From Gluconacetobacter diazotrophicus PA1 5 (GTDB lineage Bacteria > Pseudomonadota > Alphaproteobacteria > Acetobacterales > Acetobacteraceae): a stretch of 64,000 nt of DNA. The position numbers and the translations under genes were made by a program. How positions within the stretch are numbered: the first letter of the stretch is position 1; the number at the start of each line of letters is the position of its first letter. The notes beneath the pieces were generated by a model, which saw only the letters and a list, made by a program, of their open reading frames with translations, was not told the origin of the DNA and did no database searches. This document shows, piece after piece, positions 17,820-28,600 of the stretch. The stretch is taken from positions 1,850,001-1,914,000 of the forward strand of contig NC_010125.1 in NCBI RefSeq assembly GCF_000067045.1, in the 5' to 3' direction.

Positions 17820-20800
17820 CAGACTGTTTCAGCGCGGAACTGACCCGCCATCGTCGCGGCGTGGTCCAGATCGACCGACAGGACGCGGCTGACGCCGCGT
17901 TCCTGCATCGTCACCCCGTACAGCCGGTCCATGTGCGCCATCGTCAACTGATGGTGCGTCACCACCAGGAAGCGGGTGCCGGCCTCGGCCACCATGTCGG
18001 CCAGCAGCGCGCAGAACCGCCCGACATTGGCGTCGTCCAGCGGCGCGTCGACTTCGTCCAGCACGCAGATCGGCGCGGGGTTGCAGCGAAACACCGCGAA
18101 GATCAGCGACAGGGCGGTCAGCGCCTGCTCGCCGCCCGACAGCAGCGACAGCGTCGCCAGCTTCTTGCCCGGCGGCTGGGCGTAGATCTCCAGCCCCGCC
18201 TGCAGCGGATCGTCGTTGCCCACCATGCCCAGATGCGCCCGCCCGCCATTGAACATGCGCGAAAACAGGGACTGGAAATGCTGGTCCACCTCGGTGAACA
18301 CCGCCAGAAGGCGCTCGCGGCCCTCGCGGTTCAGTGCCCCGATCGAGCCGCGCAGGCGCGCGATGGCGGATTCGAGTTCGTCCTTTTCGTTGCGGATGGT
18401 GGCGATGCGGGTCTCGGCCTCGTCGGCCTCCAGCTCGGCCCGCAGATTGACCGGCCCCATTTCCTCGCGCTCGCGGACCAGGCGGGCGATCTTGCGGCGC
18501 AGGCTGCTCTCCGCCGCCTCGGTCAGGTCGGGGGGGACGATGCCAGGCGGTTCCGGCGTTTCGGTCAGCAACTGGGTCAGGATGGCTTCGGCCTGCTCGT
18601 GCCGTCCTTCGGCCCGCAACAGGGCTTCGCGCGCCGCGGCCAGCGCGCCCTCGGCATCGCGGCGTCCGGTCTGGGCCCGGGCCAGGGCGTCCTCGGCCTC
18701 CGCCAGGGTGCGGGCCGCGTCGGCGTGGTCGGATTCGGCCCGGTGCAGCGCGTCGTGTGTGGTCGCCCGCGTGCGCGTCACCTCGTCCGGCAGGGCGGCG
18801 AGTCGCGCATGGTCGGCCCGGGCGGCTTCCAGCCGGGCGATGCTGCCGTCCCGTTCGGCGGCGGCGGCCGCCTGTCGCGCGGTCCAGTCGGCCAGCGCGG
18901 CGACCAGGCCGTCCAGCCGCGCCCGGGCCGCCTGCTGTTCGCCGGCCAGCGCCGTGCCCTGCTGGCGTGCGGCGTCCTCGGCCTGCCTTGCGGCGGCCAT
19001 TGCCTCGCGCATCTGCTGCACGTGGGTGGCGATGGCCTCCAGGTCGGGCAGGGACTCGCGCTCCGCCGTCACGCGGGCCAGATGGGCGGCGGCCTCGTCC
19101 CGCTCCTGGCCCAGCGATTCCAGGCGCGGCGCCTGGGCGTCCAGCGCGCTGCGGGTTTCGATCTGTGCGGTCTGCCGGGCGGCATGCGCGGCCTGGGCCT
19201 GTTCCAGCGCGGATTCGGCCTGCTGCCGGGCCTGCCGCGCGGCGTCGTGCGCCTGTGCCGCATCGCGGGCGCGGGCCTCGGCGGCGGCCAGGGCGGATTC
19301 GGCGTCCTGGACGGGCGGAAGGGCGGACAGGGCCGTTTCCGCATCCCCCAGCGCGGCTTCGGCCTGTTCGGCTTCGCGGGTGATGCGCTGCAATTCGGGG
19401 ACGATGGTCGCCAGCCGTGCCTCGGCCTCGCCATGGCGGGCGGCGGTCGCGTCGTCCTCGCGCCGCGCGGCTTCCTGCGCGGCTTCGGCACGGCGCCGTG
19501 TCTCGCGCGCGACGGCTTCCGCCGCCTGGGCCGCCTGTTCGTGCCGGCGCGCGGCCTCATGCGCCTGGGCCAGTTGCGCCTCGTCGGGCAGGGCGGTGGC
19601 CTCGTCCCGCGCGGCGGCCAGGGCCGATTCGGCCTCGGCCAGGGCCTGCACCGCCTGATCGTGCTGCGGCTGGACGGTGTCGAGGCGCGCGCGCGCCGCG
19701 CTGTCCAGCCGGCCGATCTCGGCCTCGTCCGCGCGGGCCTGGCGCAGCACGGTTTCGATCCGGGTGCGGGCGGCGCGGGCCTGGGTCACGGATTCGGCGG
19801 CCTGGGCGCGTGCCTGCTCGGCCTCGGCCAGCGCGGCCTCCGCCACCGGCAGGTCGGCGCGCCGGATGTCGCGTGCGGCCTCGGTCTCGCGCAGCCGGTT
19901 GCGCTGTTGCAGCAGCAGGGCGGCACGGCTAGGCAGGCCGGCCGCCACGCGGTAGCCGTCCCAGCGCCACAGGGCGCCGGTCCGGTCTACCAGGCTTTGC
20001 CCGGGGCGCAGGCCGGCCTGCAACGCCGCGCCATCCACGCCGTCCGCCAGCAGGCCGATGGCCGTCAGCGCGCGGGTCAGGGCCGGGGGGGCCGTCACCA
20101 GCCCGGACAGCGCAACGGTGCCGTCACCCGGCAGGGCGGGGGCGGGCAGGTCGTCCAACCGGTGCCACAGGCGCGGGGCCTCGGGCTCGACCGACGCTTC
20201 CAGCCCTTCGGCCAGGGCCGAGGCCAGGGCCGCTTCCAGCCCGTCCGGCACCAGGATGTCGTCCACCACCGGGCGGCAGCCCGATTCGCCGTGGCCGGTC
20301 GCCAGCGCCTGGGTCAGCCCTTCGATCTCGGCGGTCAGGCGGGACAGGTCGGCTTTCACCTCCGCCAGATGGTGCGTGGCCGCATCGCGGGCGGCGAGGG
20401 CGGCGGCAAGGCCGGATTCGGCGCCCTCCAGCGCCAGGCCGGACGCCGCCAGGTCCCGTTCCGCCGATTCGCGCGCCGCGCGGGCGGCGTCCACCCGGTC
20501 GGGGGCGATGGCGGCGGCGCGGGCCCGGGCCAGATCGCCCTGCAGGGCCTGAAGCCGCGCCTGCGCGCGCTGTTGGGTGGATTCGGCGGTGCGCAGGGCG
20601 GTGCCGATGGCGGCGCGGCGGGTCACCCCTTCCTGCAGGCGGGCTCGGGCCTCGATCTGCGCGGCGGAGGCTGCCTGGCGGTCCAGTTCCGCCTGTTCCA
20701 GCGCGGCGCGGGCGGCGGCCAGCGCGGATTGCGCCTCGGCCAGTCCGGTCCGCAGCGCCTCGCGGCGTTCCGGCGCCACCAGATGGGCGTTGGTATCATC

Positions 20801-22354
20801 CTGTCGCCGTTGCAGGGCCTGCCGGGCGGCGCGAAGGGCGGTCGCGCGTTCGGTGGCCTGGGCCAGGGCGCGCTGTGCTTCCTCCTGCCGGCGGCGGGCC
20901 TCGGTGGCGTGGTTGCGGGCCAGGGTCACGGCCAGCGTGGCGTCGGACTGTTCCTGCGCGGCGTGATCCAGCGCCGCGCGGGTCCGGGCCAGATGTTCGG
21001 ACGACGCGGCCAGCGCGGCGGCCTGGGCCTCCATGTCCGCCTGGCCGGGCAGGGCGGCACGCAACGCGTCCAGTTCGGCGGCCAGCCGGTCATGCTGGTC
21101 GCACAGCCGGGCGTGGCGGGCCTGGGCCTCGCGATGCGCGGCTTCCACCTGTTCCGCCCGGGCCCGCGCCGCCGTGGCGTCGGATGTGGCCTGTTCCAGC
21201 GCCCGTTCCTGCGCCTGAACCGATTCGCCGGCCGTGGCCAGGTCGGCCTGCGCCTGGGCGACGTCCTGCGGCAGCGCCGCCAGCCGCGTGTCCAGCGCGG
21301 CCTGCTCCGCCTGCAGGCGGGCCACGTTTTCGCCGGCGTCGGCATGGCGGGCTTCCGCCGCCTGATGGTCGGCCTCGGCCTGCTGCAAGCGGGCGGCGGC
21401 GTCCGATGCGGCTTCGGCCGCGCGCTGTTCCTCGCGCGCGATGCCTTCGGCGAGGATCTTCTGCCGTTCCAGGACCGTGCGGGTTTCGTCCGACCGGACG
21501 CGCAGGGCCGGCAGGTCGCGATTGGCCTCGAATTCCGTCACCACCGCGGTTTCGGCGGCTTCCTCGGCCTGCGTCATCGCGTGCCGGGCCTGGCGTGCCG
21601 CCTGGCCGGCGCGCTCCACCGCCAGCCGCGCCCGCGCATGCAGCAGGGCCAGCAGGGTGATCTCGGCTTCGCGCAGCGCGGCCGAGATCTCGCGATAGCG
21701 CCGGGCCTGCTGCGACTGGCCGCGCAGATTGTCCAGATGGCCTTCCAGCTGGACGCGCAGATCGTCGGCCCGCGCCAGGTTGGATTCGGTCGCGCGCAGC
21801 TTCAGCTCGGCCTCGTGCCGGCGGGCGTGCAGGCCGGTGATGCCGGCGGCTTCCTCGAGGATCGACCGCCGTTCCTCGGGCCGGGCGTTGACCAGGGCCG
21901 AGACCCGGCCCTGGCTGACCATGGCCGAGGACCGGGCGCCCGATGCCAGGTCCGCGAACAGCGTCTGCACGTCGCGGGCGCGGATCGGCTTGCTGTTGAC
22001 GCGATAGTCGCTGCCGGCGCCGCGTTCGGCGCGGCGGCTGATCTGCAGTTCGTCCTGGTCGTGCAGCGGCGGCGGAGCGATGCCCGTCGTGCCTTCCAGC
22101 GTCAGGGTCACCTCGGCCAGGTTGCGCGCCGCCCGCGCGGCGGTGCCGGCGAAGATCAGGTCGTCCATCTCGCCCCCGCGCAGCGACCGGGCGGAGCTTT
22201 CGCCCATGGCCCAGCGCAGCGCCTCGACGACGTTCGACTTGCCGCACCCGTTCGGGCCGACGATCCCGGTCAGGCCGGGCAGGATATCGACCGCGACGGG
22301 GTCGGCGAAGCTCTTGAATCCCGCGATGCGCAGGCGGACGAAACGGGCGGTCAT
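17819..22354 (-). CDS. smc: Chromosome segregation ATPase SMC
   Basis: Structural maintenance of chromosomes protein, the ATPase of the bacterial condensin that loads at the origin and folds the chromosome. The N-terminal head has FVRLRIAGFKSFADPVAVDILPG and Walker A at residues 33-40 (GPNGCGKS) with NVVEALRWAMGE. The C-terminal head has the ABC signature LLSGGEQALTALSLIFA and Walker B CVLDEVDAPLDDANV. Between them are two very long Ala/Gln/Glu/Arg-rich coiled coils with a hinge at about residues 640-760. At 1511 residues it is about 300 longer than typical SMC; the extra length is in the coils. A dsbA-like gene lies 31 bp upstream. Confidence 0.95.
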   Translation of the reverse strand: MTARFVRLRIAGFKSFADPVAVDILPGLTGIVGPNGCGKSNVVEALRWAMGESSARSLRGGEMDDLIFAGTAARAARNLAEVTLTLEGTTGIAPPPLHDQDELQISRRAERGAGSDYRVNSKPIRARDVQTLFADLASGARSSAMVSQGRVSALVNARPEERRSILEEAAGITGLHARRHEAELKLRATESNLARADDLRVQLEGHLDNLRGQSQQARRYREISAALREAEITLLALLHARARLAVERAGQAARQARHAMTQAEEAAETAVVTEFEANRDLPALRVRSDETRTVLERQKILAEGIAREEQRAAEAASDAAARLQQAEADHQAAEARHADAGENVARLQAEQAALDTRLAALPQDVAQAQADLATAGESVQAQERALEQATSDATAARARAEQVEAAHREAQARHARLCDQHDRLAAELDALRAALPGQADMEAQAAALAASSEHLARTRAALDHAAQEQSDATLAVTLARNHATEARRRQEEAQRALAQATERATALRAARQALQRRQDDTNAHLVAPERREALRTGLAEAQSALAAARAALEQAELDRQAASAAQIEARARLQEGVTRRAAIGTALRTAESTQQRAQARLQALQGDLARARAAAIAPDRVDAARAARESAERDLAASGLALEGAESGLAAALAARDAATHHLAEVKADLSRLTAEIEGLTQALATGHGESGCRPVVDDILVPDGLEAALASALAEGLEASVEPEAPRLWHRLDDLPAPALPGDGTVALSGLVTAPPALTRALTAIGLLADGVDGAALQAGLRPGQSLVDRTGALWRWDGYRVAAGLPSRAALLLQQRNRLRETEAARDIRRADLPVAEAALAEAEQARAQAAESVTQARAARTRIETVLRQARADEAEIGRLDSAARARLDTVQPQHDQAVQALAEAESALAAARDEATALPDEAQLAQAHEAARRHEQAAQAAEAVARETRRRAEAAQEAARREDDATAARHGEAEARLATIVPELQRITREAEQAEAALGDAETALSALPPVQDAESALAAAEARARDAAQAHDAARQARQQAESALEQAQAAHAARQTAQIETRSALDAQAPRLESLGQERDEAAAHLARVTAERESLPDLEAIATHVQQMREAMAAARQAEDAARQQGTALAGEQQAARARLDGLVAALADWTARQAAAAAERDGSIARLEAARADHARLAALPDEVTRTRATTHDALHRAESDHADAARTLAEAEDALARAQTGRRDAEGALAAAREALLRAEGRHEQAEAILTQLLTETPEPPGIVPPDLTEAAESSLRRKIARLVREREEMGPVNLRAELEADEAETRIATIRNEKDELESAIARLRGSIGALNREGRERLLAVFTEVDQHFQSLFSRMFNGGRAHLGMVGNDDPLQAGLEIYAQPPGKKLATLSLLSGGEQALTALSLIFAVFRCNPAPICVLDEVDAPLDDANVGRFCALLADMVAEAGTRFLVVTHHQLTMAHMDRLYGVTMQERGVSRVLSVDLDHAATMAGQFRAETV

Positions 22355-22385
22355 GGGGGCACGGACCGGATCAGGGACGTCGGAA

Positions 22386-23003
22386 TCAGGCCAACGAGGC
22401 GACCTTCTGCGCGAAATCGTCGTAGGTCATTTCCTGGCCCACCTGCACCTTGTCGTTGAAGCGGAAGGTCGGCGTGCCCTCGATCTTGTACTGGGCCTGG
22501 GCGCGGTTTTCCTCGTCCATGATGGCCTGGCGCAGCGTGTCGTCGGCGATCGTCTTCTGGAACAGGTCGGCGGGCATGCCGGCCAGGGCCGCCATCTTCT
22601 GCAATTCGTCCTGCGGGTTCACGTCGCGGGCGAACGCCCAGCGATCCTGGCTGGACAGCAGCGACAGCACGAAGGGCTCGTACCGCTCGGGCGGCAGGGT
22701 GCGGGCGATCATCGCCGCCGCGAGGGCAAGCTGGTCCAGCGGGAAGTCGCGGAAGATGTAATAGACCTTGCCGGTCTCGATCAGCCTGGTGCGGATTTCC
22801 GGGAACACCTCGCCCGCGAACCGGGCGCAATGGGTGCAGGTCAGCGAAAACCATTCCTCGACATGCACCTTCGCGGCCGGGTTGCCGGCGGCGCGGACGC
22901 TCATGCGCGGATCGGTGTCGGCCGCCCGTGCGGCGCGCGGGGCCAGGCCCGGCGCCAGCAGGGCGGGGGCGGTCGCGATCAGGGTGCGGCGGGTAACGGG
23001 CAT
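22386..23003 (-). CDS. DsbA-family thioredoxin-fold protein, exported
   Basis: 205-residue periplasmic thiol-disulfide oxidoreductase of the DsbA/DSBA-like group. A twin-arginine-like signal (VTRRTLIATAPALLAPGLAPRAARA) precedes the mature domain. The active site is CTHC in EWFSLTCTHCARF (about residues 55-58) and the cis-Pro loop is IEGTPTFRFND. The ATG at 23003 is chosen because it gives the signal peptide; the frame stays open upstream but without support. It is 31 bp upstream of smc on the same strand. The partner protein is unknown; a role in cytochrome or envelope protein folding is an inference. Confidence 0.88.
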   Translation of the reverse strand: MPVTRRTLIATAPALLAPGLAPRAARAADTDPRMSVRAAGNPAAKVHVEEWFSLTCTHCARFAGEVFPEIRTRLIETGKVYYIFRDFPLDQLALAAAMIARTLPPERYEPFVLSLLSSQDRWAFARDVNPQDELQKMAALAGMPADLFQKTIADDTLRQAIMDEENRAQAQYKIEGTPTFRFNDKVQVGQEMTYDDFAQKVASLA

Positions 23004-23077
23004 GGCTGAACGGTCTCCGGCATGCTGGATCGAACGGGTCGCGGGAATGGCGAAAAAGCCCGCAAAGCGCGCAGGCG

Positions 23078-24007
23078 TCAAGAGGATCGGGGCGCCGTGT
23101 CGCGCACCGGCCGCCCGGCCCACCATGCCGACAGGGCCGAGCCCGAGATATTGTGCCAGATCGAGAAGATCGCCCCCGGCAGGGCCGCCAGCGGGCCGAA
23201 ATAAAGCCGCCCCAGCGTGGCCGCCAGGCCGGAATTCTGCATCCCGACCTCGATGGCCAGGGTGCGGCAGGCGCTTTCGTCCAGCCGCAGCAGGCGGCCG
23301 CCCCAATAGCCGCCCAGCAGGCCCATCCCGTTATGCAGCATCACGGCCAGCAGGACGATCGGCCCGGCGAAGGCCAGGGACGGACGGACCGACGCGACGA
23401 TCGAGCCGATGATGGCCATGATCGCGATCATCGCCACCAGCGGCAGCGCGGGTTCGATGCGCCGCACGGCGCGATGGGCCAGCATGTTGACCGCCAGGCC
23501 CCCCACGACCGGCAGGGCCACCAGTTCGACGATGCTGCGCAACAGCGCCCATGTGTCGACCGCGACGTCGGCCGAGACGTAGAGCCGCGTCAGCAGCGGG
23601 GTGGCCACGATGCCCACCAGGGTCGACAGCGTGCTGATGCTGACCGACAGCGCCACGTCCCCCCGCGCCAGGTAGATCATCACGTTGGACGCCGTGCCGC
23701 TGGAGACGCTGCCGACCAGGATCATGCCCACCCGCAGCGCCGGCGGCAGGCCCAGCATGCGCGCGACCAGCCACGCCGCCAGCGGCATGATGGTGTAATG
23801 CAGCACGATCCCGGCCAGGACCGGGGCCGGTCGCCGGGCGATACGGCGGAAATCCGCCACGGTCAGCGTGACGCCCATGGTGAACATCACGAACGCCAGC
23901 AACGGCGTGATGGCGGGCGACAGCGCCAGGAACGGCCCCGGCCAGCGAATGGCCGAGGCCGAGACCAGGATCGCCCACAGGGGGAAGAGGCGGGTCAGGA
24001 CCGACAA
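23078..24007 (-). CDS. SBF-family (bile acid:sodium symporter-like) transporter
   Basis: About 309 residues with eight to ten hydrophobic helices. [22 protein letters not shown] and [34 protein letters not shown] are strongly typical of the SBF/BASS family, including the crossover helix with its SxTASN pattern, and [15 protein letters not shown] matches the second conserved repeat. The family uses sodium to import organic anions such as pantoate, pyruvate or bile acids; the substrate here is not predictable. No ATG is available after the corC stop; a TTG at 24007 is the best start. It occupies the position where lnt usually follows corC. Confidence 0.85.
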   Translation of the reverse strand: MSVLTRLFPLWAILVSASAIRWPGPFLALSPAITPLLAFVMFTMGVTLTVADFRRIARRPAPVLAGIVLHYTIMPLAAWLVARMLGLPPALRVGMILVGSVSSGTASNVMIYLARGDVALSVSISTLSTLVGIVATPLLTRLYVSADVAVDTWALLRSIVELVALPVVGGLAVNMLAHRAVRRIEPALPLVAMIAIMAIIGSIVASVRPSLAFAGPIVLLAVMLHNGMGLLGGYWGGRLLRLDESACRTLAIEVGMQNSGLAATLGRLYFGPLAALPGAIFSIWHNISGSALSAWWAGRPVRDTAPRSS

Positions 24008-24017
24008 GGATAGGGGA

Positions 24018-24992
24018 TCAGGCGGCTGGCGCGGGCGGCGGTGGCGGCGGGCGGACGCGAACCTTGCGGATATGCAGCGAATCCGCGTCCAGCACCCGGA
24101 AGACCAGGCCGCTGTCATGGGTCAGCACCTCGCCGCGCGTGGGCACATGCCCGGCCAGGTAGAAGACCAGGCCACCCACGGTCTCGATCTCGGCCTCGCG
24201 CTCGGCATCGGTCAGCAGCGGGCCCAGGCGGGATTCGAATTGCTCGACCGGCAGGCGGGCATCGACGTCGAACGTGCCGTCCGGCCGTTCCTGGATCAGG
24301 ACCGCCGTCGGTTCGTCATGTTCGTCCGAGATGTCGCCGACGATGGTTTCCACCAGGTCCTCGATCGTCACCAGCCCGTCGATGCCGCCATATTCGTCGA
24401 TGATCAGGGCCAGGTGCACGCGCCGCTGGCGCATCTGCAGCAGCAGGTCCAGCACCGGGATCTGCGGCGCCACCATCAGCGGCTGGCGCAGCAGCGATTC
24501 CACGTTGAATCCTTCGCTGGTGCCGACATAGGCGATCAGGTCCTTCACGTGGATCATGCCCACGATGTCGTCGAGCTGCTCGCGATAGACCGGCATGCGC
24601 GAATGGTTTTCCCGCCGCATCAGGGCCAGGGCCTCGTCCAGGCTCAGCGAGACCGGCATGGCCACGATGTCGGCGCGCGGCACCATCACGTCGTCGGCGG
24701 TGATCCCGCGCAGGCGCAGCACATTGGCGATCAGCGCGCGTTCCTGGCGGTCCAGTTCCGAATTGGGGTCGGCGCCGTCGCCCTCGGCGTCGTTGGCTTC
24801 CTGCACCAGCGCGGCGATGGAATGGCGCAATCCCTGTTCGACGCGCCTGCGTCCGAACAGCGACAGCAGTCCACGGCCGCGCGGGCGTGACGGGGGGACC
24901 TCATCGGGGGGGCGGGCCGTCTCCGCCTTGGGGGCATCGGTGCGATGCGGCGCGGCGTCCGACGTCGCGGAAACGGGCAGGGGGCGGTTCAC
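24018..24992 (-). CDS. corC: CBS-domain protein of the CorC/HlyC family
   Basis: 324-residue cytoplasmic protein. After a Pro-rich N-terminus, [29 protein letters not shown] leads into a pair of CBS domains (about residues 100-220, with [23 protein letters not shown] and [29 protein letters not shown]) and the C-terminal CorC domain (about 235-315). The family is tied to magnesium/cobalt resistance and membrane integrity. It ends with six consecutive prolines. Its GTG start overlaps the ybeY stop (GTGA), so the two are translationally coupled in the conserved miaB-phoH-ybeY-corC order. Confidence 0.92.
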   Translation of the reverse strand: MNRPLPVSATSDAAPHRTDAPKAETARPPDEVPPSRPRGRGLLSLFGRRRVEQGLRHSIAALVQEANDAEGDGADPNSELDRQERALIANVLRLRGITADDVMVPRADIVAMPVSLSLDEALALMRRENHSRMPVYREQLDDIVGMIHVKDLIAYVGTSEGFNVESLLRQPLMVAPQIPVLDLLLQMRQRRVHLALIIDEYGGIDGLVTIEDLVETIVGDISDEHDEPTAVLIQERPDGTFDVDARLPVEQFESRLGPLLTDAEREAEIETVGGLVFYLAGHVPTRGEVLTHDSGLVFRVLDADSLHIRKVRVRPPPPPPAPAA

Positions 24993-25580
24993 TGCCCGTC
25001 CCCCATCAGCCCCGACGGTGCGCCGGGGCGGTATTTCCAGGGATTGGGCACCGACAGGCGGCCCAGGATCCGGGCTTCCTCCATTTCCATCCGCCGGGCC
25101 TCGCCGGCCTGGTGATGGTCGTGGCCGCGCAGGTGCAGGATGCCGTGCACCACCAGGTGCATCAGGTGGTGGCGGATGGGCCGGCCGGCCGCCTGGGCCT
25201 CGCGCCGCACGGTTTCCAGCGCGATCATGATGTCGCCCCCCGGCAGGCCGCCGGGATAGTCGAAGGTCAGGACGTTGGTCGGCTTGTTCCGGTCGCGATG
25301 CCGGGCGTTCAACCGGCGGATCGCGCGGTCATTGTCCAGCATGATCGTGACGGGCCCCGGTGCGTCACCGCCCCAGGCCGCGCGCGCGGTGCGCCGGACC
25401 AGGGCCGCAATGCCCGGCACGGCGCCATGCCAGCGCGCGTCGGTCACGACGACATCGCAGTCATCGCCGCCGTCCCCGGCCGGGACGTCCCACTCGTGGA
25501 GCGGAACAGGGGGAAGGCCGACGGCGCGTCCGGCCGTCGGCTCTATCGTAAGGACCCCGCCGGATTCGGCGGGATTCTGG

Positions 25581-25597
<17 letters not shown>
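24989..25597 (-). CDS. ybeY: Endoribonuclease YbeY
   Basis: Single-strand RNase needed for 16S rRNA 3' end maturation and ribosome quality control. The zinc site HGILHLRGHDH, with the family H-x3-H-x5-H spacing, is near residue 155, and NVLTFDYPG and GDIMIALETV precede it. The ATG at 25597 overlaps the end of phoH by 17 bp and gives 202 residues; about 35 of these at the N-terminus are beyond the usual fold. It is coupled to phoH upstream and corC downstream. Confidence 0.93.
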
Positions 25598-26755
<1,158 letters not shown>

Positions 26756-26759
<4 letters not shown>

Positions 26760-28165
26760 GCGAAGGCTCTCTCCTGTACGAGGGTTCCACTCAACGAATT
26801 GGTGTAGCGCTCACGGATCTCCACATTTGCGATCTGGCCGATCAGGCTGTCCGGCCCTTCCACATGCACGGGCTGGAGGTAGGGGGAACGGCCCGAAAGC
26901 TGCCCCGCCTTGCGCCCGTGCCCTGTGAACAGCACCGGAACCACGTGTCCCACCGTCCCGTCGTTGAACGCGTCCTGCTGCGTGCGCAGCAGGGCCTGCA
27001 GCGCCTGCAGGCGGGCGTCCTTGACGTCTTCCGCGACTTGCAGCGGCGCGCCGGCGGCCGGCGTGCCGGGGCGGGGGGAATATTTGAACGAGAAGGCCTG
27101 CGCGAAGCCGACATCGCGGATCAGTTGCAGGGTCGCCTCGAAATCGGCGTCGGTTTCGCCCGGATGGCCGACGATGAAATCCGACGACAGCGCGATATCC
27201 GGCCGGGCGTCGCGCAGGCGCAGCACCAGGTCGCGATAATCGGCGGCGGTATGGCCGCGATTCATCGCATCCAGGATACGGTCGGACCCCGACTGCACCG
27301 GCAGGTGCAGGAATGGCATCAGCGCCGGCAGGTCGCGATGGGCGGCGATCAGGTCCGCATCCATGTCGCGCGGGTGCGACGTGGTGTAGCGGATGCGCGC
27401 CAGGCCGGGGATGGCGGCCAGGGCCTCGGCCAGGCGCGCCAGGCCCCACACGCGGCCGTCCGGCCCTTCGCCATGATAGGCGTTGACGTTCTGGCCCAGC
27501 AGCGTGATCTCGCGCGCGCCGCATTCCACCATGCGCCGGGCCTCGCGCAGCACCGACGCCACCGGGCGGCTGGCTTCGGCACCGCGCGTATAGGGCACCA
27601 CGCAGAACGAGCAGAACTTGTCGCAGCCTTCCTGGATGGTCAGGAACGACGTGATGCCGCCGGGGCTCTGCGGGGCCTGCGCATCCGGCAGGAAGTCGAA
27701 TTTCTGTTCCGCCGGGAAGTCGGTGTCGATCACGGCGCCGGCGGCGCGCGCCGCGCGCGCCACCATCTCCGGCAGGCGATGATAGGTCTGCGGACCCAGA
27801 ACGATATCGACGAAGGGCGCGCGGGCCAGGATCTCCTTGCCTTCGGCCTGCGCCACGCAGCCGGCGACGGCCAGCACGGTCTGCTGTCCCTCCGTCGCCC
27901 GGGCTTCCTTGACCAGGCGCAGGCGTCCCAGTTCGGAAAACACCTTTTCCGCCGCGCGGTCGCGGATATGGCAGGTATTGAGGATGACCATGTCGGCGGT
28001 ATCGGGCGTGTCCACCGGGTGATAGCCCAGCGGGCGCAGCACGTCGGTCATCCGCGCGCTGTCGTACACATTCATCTGGCAGCCCCACGTGATGACGTGC
28101 AGGCCCCGCGATCCTGACGCGGGGGCCAGATCCATGGCGGGAGGGCAGGCAGGCTGATCGGTCAC
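26756..28165 (-). CDS. miaB: tRNA-2-methylthio-N6-dimethylallyladenosine synthase
   Basis: Radical SAM methylthiotransferase that adds the 2-methylthio group to i6A37 in tRNAs reading codons that begin with U. It has three N-terminal cysteines for one cluster ([23 protein letters not shown]), the radical SAM motif CDKFCSFC (C-x3-C-x2-C), [20 protein letters not shown] and [12 protein letters not shown], and a C-terminal TRAM domain. The GTG at 28165 (after AGGAAG, nine bases upstream) is chosen, giving 469 residues; an in-frame start at 28219 is less likely. It heads the long leftward run ending at smc. Confidence 0.95.
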
Positions 28166-28600
28166 GGCTGAGACTTCCTGGGCGCGCCGCCGGACCATCC
28201 CGCGCGGTCGCGGGAACACATCATATGTGTGGCGCTTCGGGTCAAGGCCTTCTGCCGGGCCTATGGCCCGCCGAACCGGGGTACGACAGCATCATCGTGC
28301 GGGCTGACCTCTCCTCGGGCAATGCCGGGCGTGGCGTCGTCTGTCTCCGCAATCTGGCAAAGGAAGCGGGGATATTGTCAAGGCAACTCTCCGAGTCCCG
28401 AATCAAAAAAACCGGCGTCCCCCATATGACGCCCTGTGCCGATGCGTCGCCGCACGGCTTTTTTTTATCGTCTTGTCAAACCATTGCCTTATATACGAGG
28501 CATACGGATCATTCGGACGCGCGCGCGTCCGAAGGCGGGGTGAACGGATGGCCGGCCGGCCCGTTAGCAGGAACGAAGACAAAGGCGGGACAGGGACACA
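28166..28600. other. Divergent intergenic region miaB / tamA
   Basis: 435 bp with no convincing ORF. It must carry the miaB promoter on one side and the tamA promoter on the other. It contains a GGCGTC/GACGCC hairpin at 28413-28432 and an intrinsic terminator on the plus strand at 28438-28466 that has no gene in front of it. An AT-richer patch (TTGTCA then TTATATA) follows at about 28473-28495 and could be part of the tamA promoter, though the spacing is not canonical. Confidence 0.4.
28438..28466 (+). terminator. Orphan intrinsic terminator
   Basis: GCCG-A-TGCG-TCGC-CGCA-CGGC forms an eight-base-pair stem with one bulged A (28438-28458), followed by eight T residues (28459-28466). It points rightward but no annotated plus-strand gene lies upstream, as miaB is transcribed the other way. 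It may end a small RNA or limit read-through into tamA. Confidence 0.7.

Noticed and set aside
17861-22459. A 1532-codon open frame on the plus strand opposite smc
   Set aside because: It is a by-product of the high GC content and the Ala/Gln/Arg-rich coiled coils of smc on the other strand; the translation is low-complexity Gly/Arg/Gln sequence with no domain.
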